From Haemophilus parainfluenzae (GTDB lineage Bacteria > Pseudomonadota > Gammaproteobacteria > Enterobacterales > Pasteurellaceae): a stretch of DNA of 64,000 nt. The stretch spans positions 457,001 through 521,000 of the forward strand of contig NZ_CP063110.1 of the NCBI RefSeq assembly GCF_014931275.1. The letters are read 5' to 3'. Below are positions 33,885 to 44,969 of this stretch, piece by piece. Both the position numbers and the translations under genes were made by a program. The notes beneath the pieces were generated by a model. That model had not been told where the DNA came from. It worked only from the letters and a program-made list of their open reading frames with translations, and searched no databases. Each line of letters opens with the position of its first letter. The first letter of the stretch is position 1.

Positions 33885-34409
33885 CTAATTTTCGCTGTCG
33901 AACCAGCCACGTACAAATTGGATAGAAAGGAAAAGAGTAATTAATAAGAAAGCATAGAATACCCAAGATAAAATCGGATGGCTTGGTGTCACATCGCCAC
34001 TGATTTCTTTCACTGCAACGGCATTGCGATATTCATCGAACATCGTCATCCGCCAACCGTAATACTTGATTTGCACTAATTTGTTTTCATTACCCAAGGC
34101 TTGAACTTGAGCCTGTAAGTTCGCTGAACCAAATTTAAAGTAGAATGGAAAACCCCAACGGGTATCTTCATTACGATACACCATGATTTTGCCATCATCA
34201 TTTTGTGTATTGATAAAATACACATCGCGCGTTGGACCATCAGCCGGATTCGATTTTGTAATCGGGCCATCTTTATCCACACGTTTCACTTCCACACCGG
34301 TTACTCGCGTTACATCATAGTGTGGGAAAACGTAGTCTACCACCGCGAACATAAAGCCGTGGAAAACAAAGACTACTAAAAATAAAAAGTACTTAAAAAA
34401 CTTACGCAT
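33885..34409 (-). CDS. DUF1523-like membrane protein
   Basis: 174 residues, one N-terminal membrane helix (about 5-25), a periplasmic domain with TRDVYFINTQNDDGKIMVYRNEDTRWGFPFYFKF, and a C-terminal helix (about 148-168). The block matches DUF1523 as I know it. Function unknown. It follows tatD by 26 bases, probably in the same transcript. Confidence 0.7.
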   Translation of the reverse strand: MRKFFKYFLFLVVFVFHGFMFAVVDYVFPHYDVTRVTGVEVKRVDKDGPITKSNPADGPTRDVYFINTQNDDGKIMVYRNEDTRWGFPFYFKFGSANLQAQVQALGNENKLVQIKYYGWRMTMFDEYRNAVAVKEISGDVTPSHPILSWVFYAFLLITLFLSIQFVRGWFDSEN

Positions 34410-34435
34410 AAAACTCCCTCATTTAAATCGATGAT

Positions 34436-35218
34436 TTATTGTACATTAATTTTAAATAAACGCTCGAAGTTTTGTGTACTAATTTGTGCAAATTCTTCCA
34501 TAGACAACCCTTTTAACGCTGCCACATACTCACACACTTCACGTGTATAGGCAGGTTGGTTCTCTTTACCACGATAAGGTACAGGTGCTAAATAAGGCGA
34601 ATCCGTTTCAACTAACAAACGATCTGCCGGTACATAACGAATAGCTTCACGAATACTTTCCGCATTTTTAAAGGTTATAATGCCTGAACAAGAAATATAA
34701 AACCCTAAATCAAGTGCCTTTTTCGCAAAATCCAAGGTTTCCGTAAAACAATGAATTAATCCACCACACTTTTCTGCCTCGTGCTCACGCAACATGGCAA
34801 TGGTATCTTCTGGCGCTGAACGAGTATGAATAATCACGGGTTTATCCACTTCATTAGCAATTCTGATTTGATCTGCAAAAACCGTTTGCTGCAATGCCTT
34901 ATTATCTGCACTGTAATAATAATCCAAACCAATTTCGCCAATTGCGATCACTTTTTTATCTTGGGATAAACGTAATAAACGATCGGCATCGTAAGGTTCT
35001 TCTTCAAGATCTAGTGGATGTACACCGCAAGCCAAAGACACATTCGGAAATTTTGCTAACTCAGGGTAAGCTTTTTCAAAACGGCTTAATGTTACGCCAA
35101 TCGCCAATAAATGCTTCACATCTCGTGCTTGGGCTTTGGCCACAACATCAGCAATATCTTTGTGTAAATTTTCATAATCCAATGCATCTAAATGGCAATG
35201 GGAATCTACGATAAACAT
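34436..35218 (-). CDS. ycfH: TatD-family metal-dependent deoxyribonuclease (YcfH)
   Basis: 260 residues, TatD amidohydrolase fold: metal ligands in DSHCHLD at the start, Glu in GEIGLDYY, His in [11 protein letters not shown] and LIHCFTE, and Asp in ETDSPYLAP. Predicted 3'-5' DNase. Directly downstream of holB (7-base gap), the conserved mltG-tmk-holB-ycfH order. Confidence 0.92.
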   Translation of the reverse strand: MFIVDSHCHLDALDYENLHKDIADVVAKAQARDVKHLLAIGVTLSRFEKAYPELAKFPNVSLACGVHPLDLEEEPYDADRLLRLSQDKKVIAIGEIGLDYYYSADNKALQQTVFADQIRIANEVDKPVIIHTRSAPEDTIAMLREHEAEKCGGLIHCFTETLDFAKKALDLGFYISCSGIITFKNAESIREAIRYVPADRLLVETDSPYLAPVPYRGKENQPAYTREVCEYVAALKGLSMEEFAQISTQNFERLFKINVQ

Positions 35219-35225
35219 AATTTAT

Positions 35226-36206
35226 TTAGTCCTTAAATACGTCGGTAATTAACTTTGTCAAACCATCTAGTAACATTAATTCCGTGTTAACGCCGTTGAT
35301 AGTGAGTAAATCCGAGCGCACTTTTTGCATAATTTTATTTGCGGTTAATAACCCAAGCGCTGTTTGCTCGTCTGCAAATTGAGTTACACCTGTTTTAAGA
35401 TCAAGTGTTTGCCAGCCATTTTGTATTTCGAGTTTGTATTTAATGGCATCACTTAAAAACGCTAAAATCCAATCCACTTGCTGTACGGTGCGTTCTTTTT
35501 CAAAGAAAGGCAAAATTTCCAAAGGTGAACGACGACGATAAAACAGCCAAAATTGACGTAGGAAATTTTTTCTCTGTTCAATTAATCCTTGCTGGAGTGT
35601 TTCTAATGCTAACAGTGGACGACCCAAATTCATCGCAAGTGCGGTCAATAATTCAGATGTTTCTGCCTGAAATTGAGAAGAAAGCCAAGTTAAGGCTTCT
35701 GCTTCCGTTGGCAAAGGAACATTCCACACTTGGCAACGGCTGTAAATAGTCGCTAACAACGAAGAGGAAGGCTCTGTTTGCAACAAGAAATACGTATTCG
35801 GACGTGGCTCTTCCAAGGTTTTGAGCAATGCATTAGCTGCCGCTTCCGTAAGGCGTTCTGCATCTTGGATATACACCAATTTATTACCATTTTGTTGCGC
35901 GTGTTGGCTGACAACTTCATTAAGCGCCCTTACCTGATCAACACCAATGTCTTTGCCTTCTTGAGAAGCTAAAACATGAAAATCAGGGTGACTTTGCGCT
36001 GCCATTAAGTGACAAGCATGACAATGGCCACAAGGTGCATTATCTGGCGTTTGACACATAATGCGTTTTGTTAAATCCTCAAACAAACCTTCAGCACCGA
36101 GAGCTTGATCAGCTTTAATCAATAATGCATGATGCCCCAAACCTTCGCTAAAAGTTTGGCTAATTTTGTGATAAGTAGGCACTAACCAAGGATAAAGTTC
36201 GCTCAT
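35226..36206 (-). CDS. holB: DNA polymerase III subunit delta prime
   Basis: 326 residues from MSELYPWL at 36206, overlapping the tmk stop as ATGA. It has the AAA+ clamp-loader layout: [18 protein letters not shown] in place of a Walker A (delta prime does not bind ATP), a zinc-binding Cys cluster [15 protein letters not shown], and [16 protein letters not shown]. It loads the beta clamp with DnaX and HolA. Confidence 0.94.
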   Translation of the reverse strand: MSELYPWLVPTYHKISQTFSEGLGHHALLIKADQALGAEGLFEDLTKRIMCQTPDNAPCGHCHACHLMAAQSHPDFHVLASQEGKDIGVDQVRALNEVVSQHAQQNGNKLVYIQDAERLTEAAANALLKTLEEPRPNTYFLLQTEPSSSLLATIYSRCQVWNVPLPTEAEALTWLSSQFQAETSELLTALAMNLGRPLLALETLQQGLIEQRKNFLRQFWLFYRRRSPLEILPFFEKERTVQQVDWILAFLSDAIKYKLEIQNGWQTLDLKTGVTQFADEQTALGLLTANKIMQKVRSDLLTINGVNTELMLLDGLTKLITDVFKD

Positions 36207-36835
36207 TTTGCTTGTGAAACCCACCAATTTTTGACCGCACTTTGAATGTCCGATTGTACTTGTTCCAAAGGCTGACCTGCATTAATAATCGCAGCTTTCG
36301 GATTGTTTTGCACCAATTCCAAATAACGTTGGCGAGTACGATGGAAGAAATCGAGTCCTTGTTGTTCTATACGATCTAATTCTCCACGACCTCTAGCACG
36401 AGCAAGCCCTTCTGCAGGATCAATGTCTAAATACAGTACAAAATCAGGCTCAAAATCGCCTAATACCATATTTTTTAAATTCGCCATAAGCGTTTGGTCA
36501 AACTGACGCCCACCGCCTTGATAGGCCTGTGAAGACATATCATGTCGATCACCCAGCACAATTTTACCTTCTGCCAATGCTGGCTTAATCACATTTTCTA
36601 CCAATTGAATTCGTGCCGCATAAAGCATCAATAATTCCGCTTTATCCGTAACAGGTTCTTCTGTTTCATGTTTAATTAAATGGCGCAATTTTTCTGCTAA
36701 TGGTGTGCCACCCGGCTCACGAGTAAATACGATATCATTTACACCAAGGGATTTTAATGTATCCACCACCGTTTGCATGGCGGTACTTTTACCTGCACCT
36801 TCCAGCCCTTCAATTACGATAAATTTGCCTTGCAT
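36203..36835 (-). CDS. tmk: Thymidylate kinase
   Basis: 210 residues, P-loop GLEGAGKST (about 9-17), [30 protein letters not shown] and [22 protein letters not shown] lid region. It phosphorylates dTMP to dTDP. Its start overlaps the mltG stop (TAATG). Confidence 0.96.
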   Translation of the reverse strand: MQGKFIVIEGLEGAGKSTAMQTVVDTLKSLGVNDIVFTREPGGTPLAEKLRHLIKHETEEPVTDKAELLMLYAARIQLVENVIKPALAEGKIVLGDRHDMSSQAYQGGGRQFDQTLMANLKNMVLGDFEPDFVLYLDIDPAEGLARARGRGELDRIEQQGLDFFHRTRQRYLELVQNNPKAAIINAGQPLEQVQSDIQSAVKNWWVSQAK

Positions 36836-37884
36836 TAGTTGGCTCCTTTTTGTTGACTACGATACCAACGTAAATATTCTTGCACTGCTTTATTATGCTC
36901 GTTCAGATTACGAGTAAATTTATGGCCGCCACTTCCATCGGCAACAAAATAATAAAAGTCCGTTTTCGCTGGATGCGCCACAGCCTGCAAAGCACTCTCA
37001 CTCACCATCGCAATTGGTGTTGGTGGTAGCCCCTCAATCATATAGGTATTGTAAGGGGTTATCGTTTCCAAATCTTTCTTACGAATATTACCGGTATAAC
37101 TCTCACCCATTCCATAAATCACAGTTGGGTCAGTTTGTAGTTTCATATTAGCTTTTAAACGGTTAATAAATACCGAAGCCACTTGTGGACGCTCAGCCGC
37201 AATCCCCGTTTCTTTCTCCACAATAGAAGCCAAAATCAGCATCTGATACGGATCCGCTAATGGGAGATTTTCATCGCGTTCACTCCATGCTTTATCCAAG
37301 GCTTTTTGTAGACGAGTAGTTGAACGTTTTAATAATTCAAGATCAGTCGAATTTGGGGTGTAATTATAGGTATCAGGATACAACCAGCCATCCATGTTAT
37401 TCCATTCGTAAACGGCTTTTGCAACGGCTGGAATATCTAATAACGCCATAATTTCTTTATCACTTTTACCTTGCAAGGTTTGTTTTAAGTGTGGTGCACT
37501 TTCAAGGTTTTTACGCCATTCCTTGAACGTTTTACCTTCAATAAACTTCACACTAAATTGCGCTTCCTTGCCAGAATTAATCATATCCAATAAATCTTGC
37601 AACGTTTTCACACCCGTTAAAGAATAAGTCCCCGCTTTCACTTTGTTGAGCTGCGGTTGTAATTTCAATAACCAAGGCAACAAATCCGCATGATCAAGAA
37701 TTTTTTCTTGCTCTAATAAAGCAGCGAGTTTACTGCCCGTAGTTCCTCGTTCAATTGTCAGCAATTGATCTTGCGTGACATTCACTGGTGTATGAACAAA
37801 CTCCGTTAGTTTTTGATAACCCCAAAAACCAACACCGCCAAGAATTAGCAGAAGAATTAGTAAAAAGACAAAAAATTTTTTCAT
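36835..37884 (-). CDS. mltG: Endolytic murein transglycosylase MltG
   Basis: 349 residues: one N-terminal membrane helix (about 3-22), a LysM-like linker and a YceG domain with the catalytic Glu in [16 protein letters not shown], then DPTVIYGMG and [15 protein letters not shown]. It cleaves nascent glycan strands at the inner membrane and sets their length. First gene of mltG-tmk-holB-ycfH. Confidence 0.95.
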   Translation of the reverse strand: MKKFFVFLLILLLILGGVGFWGYQKLTEFVHTPVNVTQDQLLTIERGTTGSKLAALLEQEKILDHADLLPWLLKLQPQLNKVKAGTYSLTGVKTLQDLLDMINSGKEAQFSVKFIEGKTFKEWRKNLESAPHLKQTLQGKSDKEIMALLDIPAVAKAVYEWNNMDGWLYPDTYNYTPNSTDLELLKRSTTRLQKALDKAWSERDENLPLADPYQMLILASIVEKETGIAAERPQVASVFINRLKANMKLQTDPTVIYGMGESYTGNIRKKDLETITPYNTYMIEGLPPTPIAMVSESALQAVAHPAKTDFYYFVADGSGGHKFTRNLNEHNKAVQEYLRWYRSQQKGAN

Positions 37885-37911
37885 GCGTCACTCATTTTAT
37901 AAAAACGACAA

Positions 37912-37930
37912 AAGGGGCAAAATGCCCCCT
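37912..37930 (-). terminator. Terminator between surA and mltG
   Basis: GGGGC (37914-37918) and GCCCC (37924-37928), flanked by further pairs, then TTTTGTCGTTTTT on the minus strand. Confidence 0.65.
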
Positions 37931-37947
37931 TATTCTAACGTTTTCTG

Positions 37948-38880
37948 TTATTTATCGAAATATTGAATATCAGCATTTTTACGTAATGCTTTCACCCAGT
38001 CTTTGGTTGCTTCTTGTAATTGGCTATTCACAATTTGTTCGTAAGCTTTTTGACGATAAGCATCTTCTGTTTTATCGCCATCACGACTGCCGGTTACTTC
38101 GAGAATATGCCAACCAAATTCAGATTTAAATGGTGCAGAAATAGTACCTTGTGGTGTAGTTTCAACCATTTTTGCAAATGGGCCCACATAAGCTTCTGGG
38201 AAGGCATAACCTAAGCTACCGCCATTCGCACCAGATAAATAATCTTTAGAATATTTTAATGCGGCATCTGCAAATGTCATTTTGCCTGAAACGATGTCAG
38301 CACGAATGCGTTCTAATTCTGCTTTTGCTTGTGCATCGTTCAGCAATGGGTTTAATTTTAATAAAATATGACGAACTTCATACTCTTTGCCCATCACTTT
38401 TTGCGCCGTGCCTTTTGCTTTTGCTTCATCGAGCATCTGTTTACCCAATGCATCCACTTGCTCACGAGTCACATCTACGCTGTTTTGAATAGCATGGTTA
38501 CGCACACCCGCCATTAACATTTGGCGAGAAATTTGTTGTTTAAATGCATTTAAAGAAATGCCTTGATAATCGAGTGCATCTAAGAATTGACCATAAGTTA
38601 ACCCATTTTTCGCCGCAATATCTTCTACGATACGGTTTACTTCCGCTTGGTTTACTTTTACACCTGATTCTTTGATCGCTTTCTCTGTCAGCATATCATC
38701 AATAATCTTATCTAATGCTGCACGTTGGCTACCTTTCTTGCCCATTACGGCATTCACTTGACTTTGTAAAATTGGTGTACCATTTACGGTCGCCACAACG
38801 CGTTCTTCTGCTTGTACTTGAGAAAAAGTAAACAGACCAATCATGGCAAAGAAAAGAGATTTTAACATTGATTTTTTCAT
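37948..38880 (-). CDS. surA: SurA-type periplasmic chaperone / parvulin PPIase
   Basis: 310 residues, Sec signal peptide ending VQA (about 24). SurA N-terminal domain (about 27-150; RVVATVNGTPILQSQV) followed by one parvulin domain (about 168-270; YEVRHILLKLNP, KYSKDYLSGANGGSLGY, FKSEFGWHILEV). E. coli SurA is about 430 residues with two parvulin domains; a single one is the shorter Haemophilus form. It escorts outer-membrane proteins. Confidence 0.88.
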   Translation of the reverse strand: MKKSMLKSLFFAMIGLFTFSQVQAEERVVATVNGTPILQSQVNAVMGKKGSQRAALDKIIDDMLTEKAIKESGVKVNQAEVNRIVEDIAAKNGLTYGQFLDALDYQGISLNAFKQQISRQMLMAGVRNHAIQNSVDVTREQVDALGKQMLDEAKAKGTAQKVMGKEYEVRHILLKLNPLLNDAQAKAELERIRADIVSGKMTFADAALKYSKDYLSGANGGSLGYAFPEAYVGPFAKMVETTPQGTISAPFKSEFGWHILEVTGSRDGDKTEDAYRQKAYEQIVNSQLQEATKDWVKALRKNADIQYFDK

Positions 38881-38957
38881 TTTAGTTTTCTTAAAAAATA
38901 ATAGGATAATGCTCGTTAGATTATCAATTTTATCAAAGGTTCACAATAGGCTGATCG

Positions 38958-39497
38958 TTATTTAGGCAATAATGCCACCTCATAACAACCATCATATTTT
39001 AATGTACGCACCTGAACTTGTTCATCACGGGAGGTCGGCACATTTTTACCTACATAGTCTGCCCGAATCGGTAATTCACGATGTCCACGATCGACTAAAA
39101 TCACCAATTCAATTTTAGCTGCTCGACCAAAATCCGTTAACGCATCCATCGCGGCACGAATGGTTCTACCAGTGAATAACACATCATCGATCAAAATGAC
39201 TTCTTTACCCTGAATATTCATATAACTGGAGGCGCCGCTATACACAGGGGTTGGATTTTCAGGTTCAACATACTCTAAGTCATCGCGGTAAAACGTGATA
39301 TCCAATTCCATCATTGGAAGAGTCATACCATTCAACTCTTCAATACGACGTTGAATCAATTCTGCAATTTCTGCTCCACGACGTTTTACCCCAACTAAAA
39401 TCACATTATTGAAATCTTGGTGCTTTTCAATAATTTCATGGGAAATACGTGAAATGGTGCGTAAAAATCTGTCTGCATCAATAATGATTTTTTCCAT
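38958..39497 (-). CDS. pyrR: PyrR-type uracil phosphoribosyltransferase / pyr regulator homologue
   Basis: 179 residues from MEKIIID at 39497. PRPP-binding motif VILIDDVLFTGRTIRAAMDAL and RRGAEIAELIQRR are clear. In Bacillus, PyrR controls pyr attenuation by RNA binding and has UPRTase activity. In this lineage only the enzymatic role is safe to infer; no pyr gene is adjacent. Confidence 0.9.
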   Translation of the reverse strand: MEKIIIDADRFLRTISRISHEIIEKHQDFNNVILVGVKRRGAEIAELIQRRIEELNGMTLPMMELDITFYRDDLEYVEPENPTPVYSGASSYMNIQGKEVILIDDVLFTGRTIRAAMDALTDFGRAAKIELVILVDRGHRELPIRADYVGKNVPTSRDEQVQVRTLKYDGCYEVALLPK

Positions 39498-39525
39498 TTT
39501 ATCTCTCGCTTTGTTTACATAGCCC

Positions 39526-39563
39526 AAGTGCGGTTAAAAAACACTGATTTTTTTGACCGCACT
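39526..39563 (-). terminator. Inverted uptake-signal hairpin after dnaE
   Basis: AGTGCGGT (39527-39534) pairs with ACCGCACT (39556-39563); the intervening A-run and T-run can pair too. There is no long T-run after it, so it may be a weak terminator. Confidence 0.45.
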
Positions 39564-39575
39564 CTTACTGGAATA

Positions 39576-42500
39576 TTAACCGAATTCTAGCTCTACCGCA
39601 TTTTCACCGAGCAAATTCACCAATTCTGTTAGAATCTCATCCGTTGGTGTAATCGACCATTGAATCCCTAAACGCAATAACGCACGGCCTTTTGCGCTTT
39701 GATAATATACGTTAATTGGTAAAGTGCCGCCACTAACAGGTTCTAACATTTCTTTCAGTTTCTTAATAAAACTTGGGCTAATCTGCTCCTCGGACAAGCT
39801 GATGGCTAAAGATTTCGCATAACGAGAACGCGCCTCATCTAAAGTCATCAAATCCCGTACAGACATTTTTAATCCGCCTGAAAAATCGTCAAAACTTACC
39901 TGGCCAGATACCACCACAACCGTATCTTTTTGCAGTTTTTCACCGAATTGGTCTAAGCTTTCTCCAAATAGGGTTAAATCCAAACGTCCAGAACGGTCAT
40001 CAATGGTTGCAATACCGATACGATTTCCTTTTTTCGTCGTCGCGAAACGAGTTGCCACCAACAAACCAGCTGCAGTGCTAATTTGCCCACGGCGGTTTGG
40101 CGTGAGATCTTTTAATCGCGTAGAACTGTAATGAGAAAGCTCTTTTAAATAACGACTTACCGGATGGCTGCTTAAATACAAACCAAGGGTTTCACGCTCA
40201 CCATCTAGAATTTGTTTTTCTGTGTAAGGTGGCGTATGGGCGTAAGCATTTTCCACTTCTTCGTGTGTTTCTGTCAGCACACCGAACATATCGGTTTGCC
40301 CCATGGCCTCATCTTTTGCATGCTGATCAGAGGCTTTGAGTGCATCTTCTAGATTCTTAGATAACGCCGCACGATGTGGCCCTAACTTATCAAACGCGCC
40401 CGACATAATCAGACTTTCAAAGGTACGACGGTTAATTTTCTTCAAATCAACGCGAGCACATAAATCAAACAAATCCCTGAAAATCCCACCTTCATTACGA
40501 GCGGTAATCAGTGCATCAATCGGACCTTCACCCACCCCTTTAATGGCGCCGATACCATAAACAATCTCACCATTTTCATTCACACTGAAATGATGTTTTC
40601 CTACATTGATATCTGGTGGGGTAACTTTTAAGCCCATACGCAAACATTCATCGTACAAGCCGACGATTTTATCGGTATTATCCATTTCCGAGGTCATTAC
40701 CGCTGCCATAAACTCAGCAGGGAAATGGGTTTTCAGCCAAAGGGTTTGGTAAGATACCAATGCGTAAGCAGCAGAGTGTGATTTATTGAAACCATAGCCG
40801 GCAAATTTTTCCACTAAGTCGAAAATCTTCATGGAAAGCTCGCCATCAACACCATTTTTCTCAGCACCTTCTTTAAACACAGAGCGCTGTTTCGCCATTT
40901 CTTCCGGTTTTTTCTTACCCATCGCACGACGTAATAAGTCCGCACCGCCAAGAGTATAACCCGCTAACACCTGAGCAATTTGCATGACTTGCTCTTGGTA
41001 CAAAATAATACCGTAAGTTGGCTCTAAAATCGGTTTAAGGCTTTCATGTTGATAGTTTGCGTCAGGATAAGAGACTTCTTCTCGACCATGTTTACGGTCA
41101 ATAAAGTTATCCACCATGCCCGATTGTAATGGACCAGGGCGGAATAATGCTACCAACGCGATAATATCTTCAAAACAGTCTGGCTGCAGGCGTTTAATCA
41201 AATCTTTCATCCCGCGCGATTCCAACTGGAATACGGCAGTCGTTTCAGATCGCTTCAGTAACTCAAAGGATTCGGGATCATCTAATGGAATAGCAGCAAT
41301 ATCAACTGGCGGTTTGCCTTCACGAGTAAGGCGGGCATTAATCATATCTAGTGCCCATTTGATAATGGTGAGTGTACGCAAACCTAAGAAGTCAAACTTC
41401 ACTAAACCAGCATATTCCACATCGTTTTTATCGAAGTGAGTAACAGGATGAAGCCCCTCATTGTCACAATAAAGTGGTGCAAAGTCTGTAATCAAAGAAG
41501 GGGAAATCACCACTCCACCTGCGTGTTTACCCGCATTTCGCGTGACACCCTCTAGCTTACGCGCCATATCAATCAAGGCTTTGACTTCTTCATCTGAATC
41601 ATATGCTGTTTGTAGTTGCGGTTCAGCCTCAAAAGCCTTGGCTAAGGTCATGCCGGGATCCGGGGGGATCATTTTCGAAATACGATCCACAAAGCCATAA
41701 GGATGGCCTAATACGCGCCCCACATCTCGAATTACCGCTTTGGCCGCCATGGTACCGAAGGTAATAATTTGTGATACGGCACCGCGACCATAGGTTTCTG
41801 CCACATGATCGATAACACGATCCCGTCCATCCATACAGAAATCCACGTCGAAATCGGGCATGGAAACACGCTCTGGATTGAGGAAACGCTCAAAAAGAAG
41901 ATCGAATTCAAGGGGATCCAAATCAGTAATTTTTAGTGCATAAGCCACCAATGAACCCGCGCCAGAACCTCGTCCAGGCCCTACTGGAATATCATTGTCT
42001 TTTGACCACTGGATAAACTCCATAACGATTAAGAAGTAACCCGGGAAGCCCATTTGGTTGATCACATCGAGTTCGACTTGAAGACGCTCATCATATTCCG
42101 GTCGTCTTTCTGCCCGCACTTTTTCATCGTGGAATAAAAACGCCAACCGCTCTTCCAAACCTTCTTTGGATTTCATCACCAAATAATCTTCCGTACTCAG
42201 ATCGCCTGTTGGGAATTTTGGAAGGAAATATTCGCCCAAACGCAAAGTAACATTACAGCGTTGCGCAATTAATACCGTATTTTCAAGCGCAGAAGGAATA
42301 TCAGCAAATAATTGGCACATCTCTTCTTCTGAGCGAAAATATTGTTGTTCGGTATAACGTTTTGGACGTTTTGGGTCGTCGAGGGTATAGCCATCGTGAA
42401 TAGCGACACGAATTTCGTGCGCCTCAAAATCATCAGGCTTAAGAAAGACAACATCATTGGTCGCCACAAGCGGTAAATCATGCGTTTCAGCAAGCTTTAA

Positions 42501-43055
42501 TGCAGCTTGAATATAACGTTCTTCATCCGGACGACCCGTTCGGGAAAGAGAAAGGTAGAAATTGTCAGAAAAAAATTCTTGATAAAAACTGACCGCACTT
42601 TCAGCTTCAGCGCTATTTTCTTTAAGGAGTTTTTTCGCGATATCGCCTTGTGTACCACCCGATAAAACAATTACACCTTCACGGTGTTCAATTAACCATT
42701 CCTGGTCAATATAAGGCAAGTCCACATAGCCGCGTTGATAGGCTTTTGAAAGCAGTAATGTGATGTTTTTATAGCCTTCATTGTTCTTAGCAAGTAAAGT
42801 GAGCGTAAATAATTCCTCACCGCATAACTCGCTTTTAACATGAACATCTGCGCCAATGATTGGTTTAATCCCAGAAGAAAGGGTTTCACCATAAAAACGT
42901 ACCACACCACAAAAATTGGTGAAATCCGTTAATGCCAACGCGACCATATTATTTGCTGCACACGCTTTGACTAATGGTTTCACTTTCGCGATTCCATCAA
43001 TCATTGAAAAATCAGTGTGCGTACGAAGATGTACAAAACTCGGTTGAGTTGACAT
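39576..43055 (-). CDS. dnaE: DNA polymerase III subunit alpha
   Basis: 1159 residues, full length for gamma-proteobacterial DnaE. PHP domain ([13 protein letters not shown], about 8-280), polymerase palm with the catalytic aspartates in [17 protein letters not shown] (near 400), fingers with [17 protein letters not shown], then HhH and OB-fold domains (about 900-1080; [10 protein letters not shown]). Main replicative polymerase. The start at 43055 ([11 protein letters not shown]) is the conserved one. Confidence 0.97.
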   Translation of the reverse strand: MSTQPSFVHLRTHTDFSMIDGIAKVKPLVKACAANNMVALALTDFTNFCGVVRFYGETLSSGIKPIIGADVHVKSELCGEELFTLTLLAKNNEGYKNITLLLSKAYQRGYVDLPYIDQEWLIEHREGVIVLSGGTQGDIAKKLLKENSAEAESAVSFYQEFFSDNFYLSLSRTGRPDEERYIQAALKLAETHDLPLVATNDVVFLKPDDFEAHEIRVAIHDGYTLDDPKRPKRYTEQQYFRSEEEMCQLFADIPSALENTVLIAQRCNVTLRLGEYFLPKFPTGDLSTEDYLVMKSKEGLEERLAFLFHDEKVRAERRPEYDERLQVELDVINQMGFPGYFLIVMEFIQWSKDNDIPVGPGRGSGAGSLVAYALKITDLDPLEFDLLFERFLNPERVSMPDFDVDFCMDGRDRVIDHVAETYGRGAVSQIITFGTMAAKAVIRDVGRVLGHPYGFVDRISKMIPPDPGMTLAKAFEAEPQLQTAYDSDEEVKALIDMARKLEGVTRNAGKHAGGVVISPSLITDFAPLYCDNEGLHPVTHFDKNDVEYAGLVKFDFLGLRTLTIIKWALDMINARLTREGKPPVDIAAIPLDDPESFELLKRSETTAVFQLESRGMKDLIKRLQPDCFEDIIALVALFRPGPLQSGMVDNFIDRKHGREEVSYPDANYQHESLKPILEPTYGIILYQEQVMQIAQVLAGYTLGGADLLRRAMGKKKPEEMAKQRSVFKEGAEKNGVDGELSMKIFDLVEKFAGYGFNKSHSAAYALVSYQTLWLKTHFPAEFMAAVMTSEMDNTDKIVGLYDECLRMGLKVTPPDINVGKHHFSVNENGEIVYGIGAIKGVGEGPIDALITARNEGGIFRDLFDLCARVDLKKINRRTFESLIMSGAFDKLGPHRAALSKNLEDALKASDQHAKDEAMGQTDMFGVLTETHEEVENAYAHTPPYTEKQILDGERETLGLYLSSHPVSRYLKELSHYSSTRLKDLTPNRRGQISTAAGLLVATRFATTKKGNRIGIATIDDRSGRLDLTLFGESLDQFGEKLQKDTVVVVSGQVSFDDFSGGLKMSVRDLMTLDEARSRYAKSLAISLSEEQISPSFIKKLKEMLEPVSGGTLPINVYYQSAKGRALLRLGIQWSITPTDEILTELVNLLGENAVELEFG

Positions 43056-43090
43056 TAACAATCCCTATGTTGATAGTTAAAACGAATAAA

Positions 43091-44320
43091 TTAAGCTTTT
43101 TTAATATCTATTTTAGCTAAGCCTGCTTTAAAAGCTAATCCATAACGTCTTGGTATTGACGCTTCAAACCTACCATTCTCTACTGTAGTTTCATAGCTGC
43201 AAACTTTAAATTCAGGCACACGAATAAAGGAATAATCAACATTGACCATAGGGGATATTTTTGAATATAACGTCCATCTTACTTTGCTCCCTTCTTCAAA
43301 AGAGGTTTTTGCATCAAAACTGCTCGCCCCCTCGCAATGCGCAATTTGGTAATCAGAATAAAACGCCCCAGGGAAAGGCTTAGCATCACAGAAATTAAAT
43401 ACTCTATCATGTGCGAAAACATCTTGGCGAATATAGCCCCACAACTCCTCTGCAAGAAAATCCTGATCAGCAAAATGACGAGAGTCGTAACCCTTATCAA
43501 TAAAACGTTGAATTCTTGCTTCCATATCAGGAACAGCGCCGGCTTTTGCTCCCCACATCCCCGCTAAAATAAGTGCTGTATGGGAACCTGAATCACGCAT
43601 CGTATGGAATGAACGACCACTTTCAATCCATTCAGCTACGGCCTCAGCTTCTCGGTGAGATACCACGGAGTCAGCATCACGGAAGATCACATACTCAGCT
43701 TCTGGATCATTAATTGCAAGGAAACGCCACATTGCACCAGGCCATTTATCCACAGGTGAAGTGACATATACTACTTCAGTACCATTATTTTTTAATCGTT
43801 GAATCGCTTCAGATGAAACTGAATCATCTACATAAAAACGGCATACCCACCCAGGGAATAACATGGGAGATACTTGTGTATTTAATATCGCCGGCTCAAC
43901 ATATTTAGGATTATTACCAAATAAAGAAAATGCGATAATTCGTTTACCATTTTTAGGTGCAGGAGCAGGAACCATTTCCAGTGTTGGAACGGGAATGGCT
44001 TTGTCTTTCATCTCAAGGGCTAAACTGCCATAAAAGCCTGAACGTTCCCAATTACCTATTCCGCCATAAGCATGTGCTAATAAATCTAAAGCCGGAATAT
44101 ATTGAGCATCTAATTCTAATGTTTTTAATTCCGCCTCAATGGCTTCTTCCCATTTTAATTCTTTCAAATAAACATAAGCAATTTTATGGGAATATTCAGG
44201 ATTACTGGGATCAAGTAAATAAAGCATTTCAGCCAGCTTTAATGCTTCATCATATTCTGTATTTTCAATTGAGGAAACGTAAGATCTCTCTAGCGCTTTT
44301 TGTGCGTCGATACTATTCAT
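43091..44320 (-). CDS. Orphan TPR-glycosyltransferase fusion
   Basis: 409 residues. Residues about 1-110 are TPR-like helix pairs (YDEALKLAEMLYLLDPSNPEYSHKIAYVYLKELKWEEAIE; ALDLLAHAYGGIGNWERSGFYGSLAL). From about 130 on there is a glycosyltransferase-like domain: AFSLFGNNPKYVEPAI, a DxD in VIFRDADSVVS (about 220) and FADQDFLAEELW (about 285). No signal peptide. No surface-glycan gene lies near it; it sits between dnaE and gpt. The ATG at 44320 lacks a clear Shine-Dalgarno. Acceptor and donor are unknown. Confidence 0.65.
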   Translation of the reverse strand: MNSIDAQKALERSYVSSIENTEYDEALKLAEMLYLLDPSNPEYSHKIAYVYLKELKWEEAIEAELKTLELDAQYIPALDLLAHAYGGIGNWERSGFYGSLALEMKDKAIPVPTLEMVPAPAPKNGKRIIAFSLFGNNPKYVEPAILNTQVSPMLFPGWVCRFYVDDSVSSEAIQRLKNNGTEVVYVTSPVDKWPGAMWRFLAINDPEAEYVIFRDADSVVSHREAEAVAEWIESGRSFHTMRDSGSHTALILAGMWGAKAGAVPDMEARIQRFIDKGYDSRHFADQDFLAEELWGYIRQDVFAHDRVFNFCDAKPFPGAFYSDYQIAHCEGASSFDAKTSFEEGSKVRWTLYSKISPMVNVDYSFIRVPEFKVCSYETTVENGRFEASIPRRYGLAFKAGLAKIDIKKA

Positions 44321-44345
44321 AATCAAAATAAATTGGTCATAATTA

Positions 44346-44376
44346 TTACGCCGGAACTATGAAAGCACCGGCGTAA
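44346..44376 (-). terminator. Hairpin between gpt and the glycosyltransferase gene
   Basis: TTACGCCGG (44346-44354) and CCGGCGTAA (44368-44376), 13-base loop. The sequence after it on the minus strand is only moderately T-rich. Confidence 0.5.
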
Positions 44377-44399
44377 CGAAATTTTATATTAAGGTTTTA

Positions 44400-44858
44400 T
44401 TATTTTCTTGCCAATGGTGGCACGAAAGTTAAACCTAAATCCCAAGGTTGTTCAATCCAAGTATTTTGTGGAATATCAATCACGTAATCATCCACTAACT
44501 CAGCACCTGCAGGTTTTGCGAATACCGTGACGAATTTTGCTTTTGGATACATTTCACGAATTGCACGAGCGGTATTGCCGGTATCTACCAAATCGTCTAC
44601 CACGATCATTCCTTCACCATCACCATCTGCGCGGTGTAATACTTTTAATGCACCTTGTTCATCGTGATCATAACTGGCAATACACACGGTTTCTACGAAA
44701 CGAATATTTAATTCGCGAGCAAGTACCGCTGCAGGGAATAAACCACCACGGCTTACTGCGATGATACCTTTCCACTGAGTGGCAGGAAGTAAACGTTCCG
44801 CTAATTTGCGGGCATGCATTTGGAACATATCCCAAGTCACAACATATTTTTCGCTCAT
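44400..44858 (-). CDS. gpt: Xanthine-guanine phosphoribosyltransferase
   Basis: 152 residues, PRPP motif [17 protein letters not shown] and the N-terminal [21 protein letters not shown] typical of bacterial Gpt. Salvages guanine and xanthine at the membrane-cytoplasm interface. Divergent from pepD. Confidence 0.96.
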   Translation of the reverse strand: MSEKYVVTWDMFQMHARKLAERLLPATQWKGIIAVSRGGLFPAAVLARELNIRFVETVCIASYDHDEQGALKVLHRADGDGEGMIVVDDLVDTGNTARAIREMYPKAKFVTVFAKPAGAELVDDYVIDIPQNTWIEQPWDLGLTFVPPLARK

Positions 44859-44969
44859 AACAAATACCTTAAACTTTGTCGCTAAATAAAAAAATTGCGG
44901 AATTTTAACCTGAAATGGCGTTTTATGCTATGATTTCCGCAAAAATTTTAATGAAAAAAGGAGTTCATT

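Noticed and set aside
36835..37884. Frameshift or fusion in the mltG-tmk-holB run
   Set aside because: The overlaps are short start-stop couplings (TAATG, ATGA) and each protein is full length.
39576..43055. Short frames on the opposite strand of dnaE and other long genes
   Set aside because: They lack ribosome sites and family features and mirror the codon pattern of the real gene.
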